A stretch of 24,527 bases of DNA from a virus, in IMG/VR virus record IMGVR_UViG_3300025889_000904, positions 1 to 24,527 of that record; one strand, 5' to 3'. Below are positions 21,691 through 24,527 of the stretch, piece after piece. The translations under genes and the position numbers were made by a program. Each line of letters starts with the position of its first letter. Position 1 is the stretch's first letter. The notes under the pieces were generated by a model, which was given only the letters and a program-made list of their open reading frames with translations, did not search any database and was not told the origin of the DNA.

Positions 21691-22443
21691 TTATTTTTGT
21701 CTAATTACAAAGCCGCTTATATCTTTTTTTGCGTCACCCTTAGCTTTAAGGCCTACAATGCAGTTAACCGGATCAAAGATCCTTAGGTCGGTTTCGTCTC
21801 CGTTAATTACTTTATATCCTAAATAACTCTCTGGTAGATCCTCAGCGAATACGGCCGCAATATTGCCGCCATCAGCAAGTACAGAAAGGGCCTGCAAAAA
21901 ATTAGTTTCTGATAAACTAAATGTTAATGAATACCTGGTACCTTTGTACTTTTTTATTGCGTTGATATTTTTAGTGTAGTCATAAAAAATTAGATCAGAA
22001 TAAAAATCATCTAAAAAATTAATTCCAGTGTACCGCTTTAATAAGTCTAAATGATCAATGTCAGAAGTACCGTTCAAACGTATGGCAATAGCTTGGCCTT
22101 TCTTTATTGTTTTATCATGTATTTTTAACAATTCATCAGCCAATTGGATATAAAATTGCTTTCTATTGTAGGCCCAAAATTTAGTCTTATTTATCCTTGC
22201 TTCTTGTACGCTGGTAAATTTACCGTGACCGGCAGTATTTAAACAACCTTTAATGCACCCGGCTGAGGCGAAAGGGCAAACGTTATGCGTCCCTATTGTG
22301 TTAGCTGGTGCCAAAAATAATACATGTGTTTCTAAGCTATTTTTGGCTATCTTAAGGTTAGTTTTACCGTCCGAGAGTAGTTTTTTTACTACTTTATAGC
22401 TGCTATCAATTTGCGTGTTTTGTTGTTGTGTAGTGGCTGACAT
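21691..22443 (-). CDS. GP88-family protein with Cys cluster
   Basis: This 250-residue protein starts 13 bases after the stop of the preceding minus-strand gene. It resembles the phage gene product 88 (GP88) family: LFLAPANTIGTHNVCPFASAGC is followed by KGCLNTAGHG, then an ARINKTKFW segment, LNGTSD, and a later YSLTFSLSE segment. Cysteines at 56, 63 and 67 (C-x6-C-x3-C) suggest a metal or Fe-S cluster reminiscent of radical-SAM proteins. The biochemical role of the family is not known to me. It is the largest gene of the operon and is preceded by a hairpin leader (AAAAAACTATTTTTT) identical to that of its upstream neighbour. Confidence 0.7.
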   Translation of the reverse strand: MSATTQQQNTQIDSSYKVVKKLLSDGKTNLKIAKNSLETHVLFLAPANTIGTHNVCPFASAGCIKGCLNTAGHGKFTSVQEARINKTKFWAYNRKQFYIQLADELLKIHDKTIKKGQAIAIRLNGTSDIDHLDLLKRYTGINFLDDFYSDLIFYDYTKNINAIKKYKGTRYSLTFSLSETNFLQALSVLADGGNIAAVFAEDLPESYLGYKVINGDETDLRIFDPVNCIVGLKAKGDAKKDISGFVIRQK

Positions 22444-22461
22444 AAAAAATAGTTTTTTAAT
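22441..22461 (-). promoter_or_regulatory. Hairpin leader at the GP88-like gene start
   Basis: On the minus strand, AAAAAACTATTTTTT folds as a 6-7 bp A/T stem with loop CTA immediately before the ATG at 22443. A 21-base stretch is identical to the one at 22673-22693. A stem at the translation start could affect ribosome access. Confidence 0.5.
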
Positions 22462-22675
22462 AGTTTACTTTTATTGTTTTATTTGTTTCAACTGATCTTA
22501 ACTGAATTTCTACAATGTTTGGGTCAATTGCTTTATATGTATCAATTGCCTTTCCTATATTTTCGCTTTCTATAATTGTGGCAAAAATTAAGTTATTAAC
22601 TTGAATGCCTTTACTGCAGTCAATTGCTTTAAAGGTTGATTGATCTTTAAACTTTGCATAAACTCTGTAATACAT
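22457..22675 (-). CDS. Hypothetical 72-residue protein
   Basis: This minus-strand 72-residue protein starts at ATG 22675. It has a beta start (MYYRVYAKFKDQSTFKAID), a hydrophobic stretch (NNLIFATIIES), and an ENIGKAIDTYKAIDPNIVEIQLRSV segment suggesting an alpha/beta fold such as a ferredoxin-like domain. It directly precedes the GP88-like gene and shares its leader hairpin, so the two are likely controlled together. No family is recognised. Confidence 0.65.
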   Translation of the reverse strand: MYYRVYAKFKDQSTFKAIDCSKGIQVNNLIFATIIESENIGKAIDTYKAIDPNIVEIQLRSVETNKTIKVNY

Positions 22676-22693
22676 AAAAAATAGTTTTTTAAT
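22673..22693 (-). promoter_or_regulatory. Hairpin leader at the 72-residue gene start
   Basis: This is identical over 21 bases to 22441-22461: AAAAAACTATTTTTT before the ATG at 22675. It lies between the 25-residue peptide stop (22698) and the start codon. Confidence 0.5.
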
Positions 22694-22697
22694 TTAG

Positions 22698-22775
22698 TTA
22701 GATAATTTTCCAGGCAATAAGGTTGACCAAAATAATAGCGGCGTAAATTGTGGCGGGGATCAATACTTTTTTCAT
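22698..22775 (-). CDS. Small hydrophobic peptide (25 residues), first gene of the minus-strand operon
   Basis: The minus-strand ATG at 22775 gives a 25-residue frame ending TAA at 22698-22700: two Lys, then a continuous hydrophobic run (VLIPATIYAAIILVNLIAW) and KII. It is a typical single-pass membrane peptide, the first gene after the promoter at 22808. A leader peptide or a small membrane-active peptide are both possible. At this length a chance frame cannot be excluded; what favours it is the KK-plus-helix pattern, promoter position and close packing with the next gene. Confidence 0.45.
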   Translation of the reverse strand: MKKVLIPATIYAAIILVNLIAWKII

Positions 22776-22807
22776 TGTGTTTTGTTTTTAGTGGTGAATT
22801 AATACAA

Positions 22808-22838
22808 CAAAGATAATAAACAAAAGTTAATAAACAAA
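22808..22838 (-). promoter_or_regulatory. Minus-strand promoter of the GP88 operon
   Basis: On the minus strand, TATCTTTG (complement of 22808-22815) fits TAnnTTTG, and TTTG (complement of 22835-22838) lies 19 bases upstream as the -33 element. Transcription would begin near 22800, 25 bases before the ATG at 22775. Confidence 0.65.
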
Positions 22839-22869
22839 AATTAATAAAGAAAAATAAAAGAAATAGAAA

Positions 22870-22886
22870 AATACTAACAAAGTATT
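22870..22886. promoter_or_regulatory. Inverted repeat in the divergent intergenic region
   Basis: AATACT-AACAA-AGTATT lies between the minus-strand promoter (22808-22838) and the plus-strand gene at 22916. A weak plus-strand -7-like TATTTTG is at 22890-22896. The dyad could be an operator controlling one or both directions; there is no direct evidence. Confidence 0.4.
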
Positions 22887-22915
22887 GTGTATTTTGAATA
22901 AAAAGCAAGGAAAGT

Positions 22916-23143
22916 ATGTCTATTTTGGATAGATTGAAGAAAAAAGGCTTTTATATTCGAGAAGATAAAAATAATAAAGGGTTGATACTTAACCTTTTTA
23001 TTGAAGATTTTGTGCAATTTATTGAAGCGGCAAAAGATCCAACCGGGTGGGCAAAGTTCAGAATATATGAACGGGCAAAGGTTGACCACGAAAAAGGTTT
23101 CACGCATAATATGGAAGCAATACTAAAAACTGAAAAACAATAA
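22916..23143 (+). CDS. Hypothetical 75-residue protein
   Basis: This small soluble protein starts at ATG 22916 and restarts the plus strand after the minus operon. It begins MSILDRLKKKGFYIREDKNN, has a hydrophobic central segment (GLILNLFIEDFVQFIEAAKD), and ends with GWAKFRIYERAKVDHEKGFT and a Lys-rich tail. The GWxKFRIYERxK stretch resembles that in other small Bacteroidota phage or plasmid proteins of unknown function. It lies 30 bases upstream of the small terminase gene and may be co-transcribed with it. Confidence 0.6.
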   Translation: MSILDRLKKKGFYIREDKNNKGLILNLFIEDFVQFIEAAKDPTGWAKFRIYERAKVDHEKGFTHNMEAILKTEKQ

Positions 23144-23173
23144 TCTTTCACGCTTGAAAATTCAACATCTATC

Positions 23174-23485
23174 ATGATGAAAGACGCAACACTTGACAAA
23201 CTTATTGAACAACGCAAAGGGAAGCATGGCGGCGCTCGACCTGGAGCCGGTAGAAAACGGAAGATGGAAGAACACGAACTAATCGAGAAACTCTATCCAA
23301 TGGCCGACAAGGCCTTTCAGGTATTGCGGCAAAAGGTCGAAGAAGGCGATATTAAAGCGCTTCAGATCTTTATGCAATACTTTGTAGGTTTACCAACTCA
23401 AAAGATTGAGAGCAAAATCGAAGGCAACCTAAATAACGTTGCAGTCGAAGTGGTGCGCCCTCACGAACTGGAAAAGGTAGCGTAG
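23174..23485 (+). CDS. terS: Small terminase subunit
   Basis: This 103-residue protein starts at the first of two ATGs (23174, 23177). The N-terminal basic GGARPGAGRKRK at about residues 19-30 is the typical start of phage small terminases and related DNA-packaging proteins, and the middle is helical (LIEKLYPMADKAFQVLRQKV). The following KALQIFMQYFVGLPTQ segment fits the oligomerisation region. It would recognise the packaging site and hand DNA to the large subunit. It is short compared with classical TerS. The large subunit gene is 306 bases downstream, which supports the call. Confidence 0.65.
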   Translation: MMKDATLDKLIEQRKGKHGGARPGAGRKRKMEEHELIEKLYPMADKAFQVLRQKVEEGDIKALQIFMQYFVGLPTQKIESKIEGNLNNVAVEVVRPHELEKVA

Positions 23486-23791
23486 CCGGTAGGGTGGGGG
23501 AGGGGCAAGGCAACGTAGTGGCAAGGTAAGGGAGTGGCAAGGCAAGGGAGTGAGGATATGGCAACAACATATTATATAAAATTGTCAATTTAACATAAGA
23601 TAAACTATAAGAACGAAAGCGGCCGCACACGATGGGGAGGGTACTTTACAAAACCGAAACCGACCGAGGCGGGGGCAAACCGCCCAAATGACAACCACCA
23701 AAACACACATATAAAAAACCACTATACGATGACCCCCCTTTTTGGTACACTTTTTCGACTCGAAAACTAAAACTCGAATTTTTTTTTTACT
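23486..23791. other. Non-coding gap between terminase subunit genes (pac/cos candidate)
   Basis: This 306-base stretch has no credible gene. It starts with a G-rich polypurine tract and three 16-bp tandem repeats (23504-23551). An AT-rich tract, GCGGCCGC (near 23618), a GGCGG/CCGCC inverted repeat at 23668-23684, and a TTCGA/TCGAA repeat with T10 before the TerL start (23754-23788) follow. Location and composition suit a packaging recognition site. Confidence 0.5.
23504..23551. repeat. Three tandem 16-bp G-rich repeats
   Basis: GGCAAGGCAACGTAGT, GGCAAGGTAAGGGAGT and GGCAAGGCAAGGGAGT lie head to tail at 23504-23519, 23520-23535 and 23536-23551. They are almost all purine on the plus strand and sit directly downstream of terS. 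Confidence 0.75.
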
Positions 23792-24527
23792 ATGGAAGCC
23801 AAACTCCAAACTAACAAGGTCTTTGAATTATTGATGGATAGTGATAAACGCATCACGGTGATGCAGGGAGGCTCTCGCTCCGGTAAAACTTATAACATCC
23901 TCATTTGGTTCATCGTAAAGTTATTGCAAGAGAATGGCAAGACCTTAACGATAGTTCGCCAATCGCTTCCAAGCATAAAGGGTACGGTCTTGAGGGACTT
24001 TATCGATATACTTGGTAGACTTGGGATATATGATGAGAACAATCACAATAAAACGGATCAGATTTACGAGATGAATGGCAACATCATTGAGTTTGTCTCC
24101 GCAGATCAGCCACAAAAGATTCGTGGTAGGGCGAGGGATTATTTGTTTTGCAATGAGGCCAATGAATTGAGTTATGATGCGTGGATGCAACTTATTATGC
24201 GTACCGAGGGTAAGATAGTGATTGACTACAACCCTTCTGATGTTTCGAGTTGGATATACGATATGGTTATCCCACGTGATGACTCCGATTTTTATATCAC
24301 AACATTTCGTGACAATCCATTTCTTCCAAGGGAACTTATTTTGGAGTTGGAGAGGATGAAGGATGCCGACCCTAACTATTGGCAAGTGTATGGCTTGGGC
24401 GAGAGGGGGTTAAGTCAAGATTTGATATATACGCACTACAAGACTACGGAGAATTTTCCCGAGGATGGTGAGGTGGTCTATGGTCTTGACTTTGGGTTCA
24501 ATGTACCAAGTGCAATGGTGAAGGTGG
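23792..24527 (+). CDS. terL: Large terminase subunit (3' partial)
   Basis: The frame opens at ATG 23792 and is open to the window edge, so at least 245 residues are visible. TerL drives DNA into the capsid by ATP hydrolysis and cuts the concatemer. Walker A GGSRSGKT at 26-33, Walker B YLFCNE at 117-122 with Glu122, and a DYNPSD coupling-type segment mark the ATPase. The segment VVYGLDFGFNVPSAMVKV near the edge has the first Asp of the RNase H-like nuclease; the rest of that domain is outside the window. A GSRSGK P-loop and CNEANEL resemble the Terminase_3/PBSX group. The start follows a T-rich tract. Confidence 0.9.
   Translation, partial: MEAKLQTNKVFELLMDSDKRITVMQGGSRSGKTYNILIWFIVKLLQENGKTLTIVRQSLPSIKGTVLRDFIDILGRLGIYDENNHNKTDQIYEMNGNIIEFVSADQPQKIRGRARDYLFCNEANELSYDAWMQLIMRTEGKIVIDYNPSDVSSWIYDMVIPRDDSDFYITTFRDNPFLPRELILELERMKDADPNYWQVYGLGERGLSQDLIYTHYKTTENFPEDGEVVYGLDFGFNVPSAMVKV

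Noticed and set aside
21598-21826. Two plus-strand frames rich in Phe, Cys and Leu
   Set aside because: They are antisense of the Lys-rich minus-strand frame and the end of the GP88-like gene; the T-rich DNA explains the Phe/Leu content.
22588-22908. 106-residue minus-strand frame
   Set aside because: It runs through the promoter, the 25-residue peptide gene and the start of the 72-residue gene; it is Phe/Asn-rich from AT-rich DNA.

Overview
The window reads as part of the genome of a tailed, double-stranded DNA phage (or its prophage form) that infects a member of the Bacteroidota. The phage call rests on structural genes, two long repetitive tail-fibre genes, a lysis cluster, a replication module and both terminase subunits. 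The host call rests on promoter-like sequences of the Bacteroidota type (TAnnTTTG -7 elements at 13041-13048 and, on the minus strand, 22808-22815), AT-rich non-Shine-Dalgarno leaders, and the general look of the proteins. No rRNA, tRNA, CRISPR array, integrase or insertion sequence was seen. Both ends cut through genes: the left-edge tail gene lacks its start and the right-edge large terminase gene lacks its end. On a circular or permuted phage map the head genes would therefore lie outside the window, between its right end and its left end.

Layout. (1) 3-10475, plus strand: tail region, with a large tail-tip-like protein, a tail-tube-like protein, two tiny membrane proteins that are holin candidates, a small Ig-like baseplate-type protein, a 1465-residue fibre, a 93-residue spacer gene and a 693-residue fibre. 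Both fibres end in the same roughly 20-residue C-terminal tag. (2) 10503-12830: lysis and late enzymes, with a 44-residue coiled-coil protein, a GH19 endolysin, a lipoprotein with a C-terminal membrane helix that fits a one-gene spanin, a calcineurin-like phosphoesterase and a small HExxH metalloprotein. A strong terminator at 12899-12925 closes this block. (3) 12930-20096: an early/replication block begins with three 19-bp tandem repeats and a promoter. It encodes a small unknown protein, a Cro/CI-size helix-turn-helix protein, a membrane protein, an ssDNA-binding candidate, a Cas4/RecB-like nuclease, three or four small proteins, an SF2 helicase, a VRR-NUC nuclease and an 825-residue PrimPol-SF3 helicase. 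(4) 20097-21110: an origin-like segment with TGTAGCGGA repeats, a consensus DnaA box, a gene for a protein that is essentially a free-standing DnaA domain IV, and five copies of a terminator-like hairpin. (5) 21248-22838: the only minus-strand operon, with a GP88-family protein carrying a Cys cluster plus very small proteins, two of them single-helix membrane peptides. (6) 22916-24527: plus strand again, with an unknown 75-residue protein, the small terminase subunit, a 306-bp non-coding gap with G-rich tandem repeats (pac-like), and the large terminase.

Working together: the replication block can supply primer synthesis and unwinding (PrimPol-helicase), DNA processing (nucleases, SF2 helicase, ssDNA binder) and an origin binder (DnaA-IV protein). 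The lysis block can supply wall cleavage and outer-membrane disruption. The minus-strand operon looks like an accessory cargo locus and is the least explained part.
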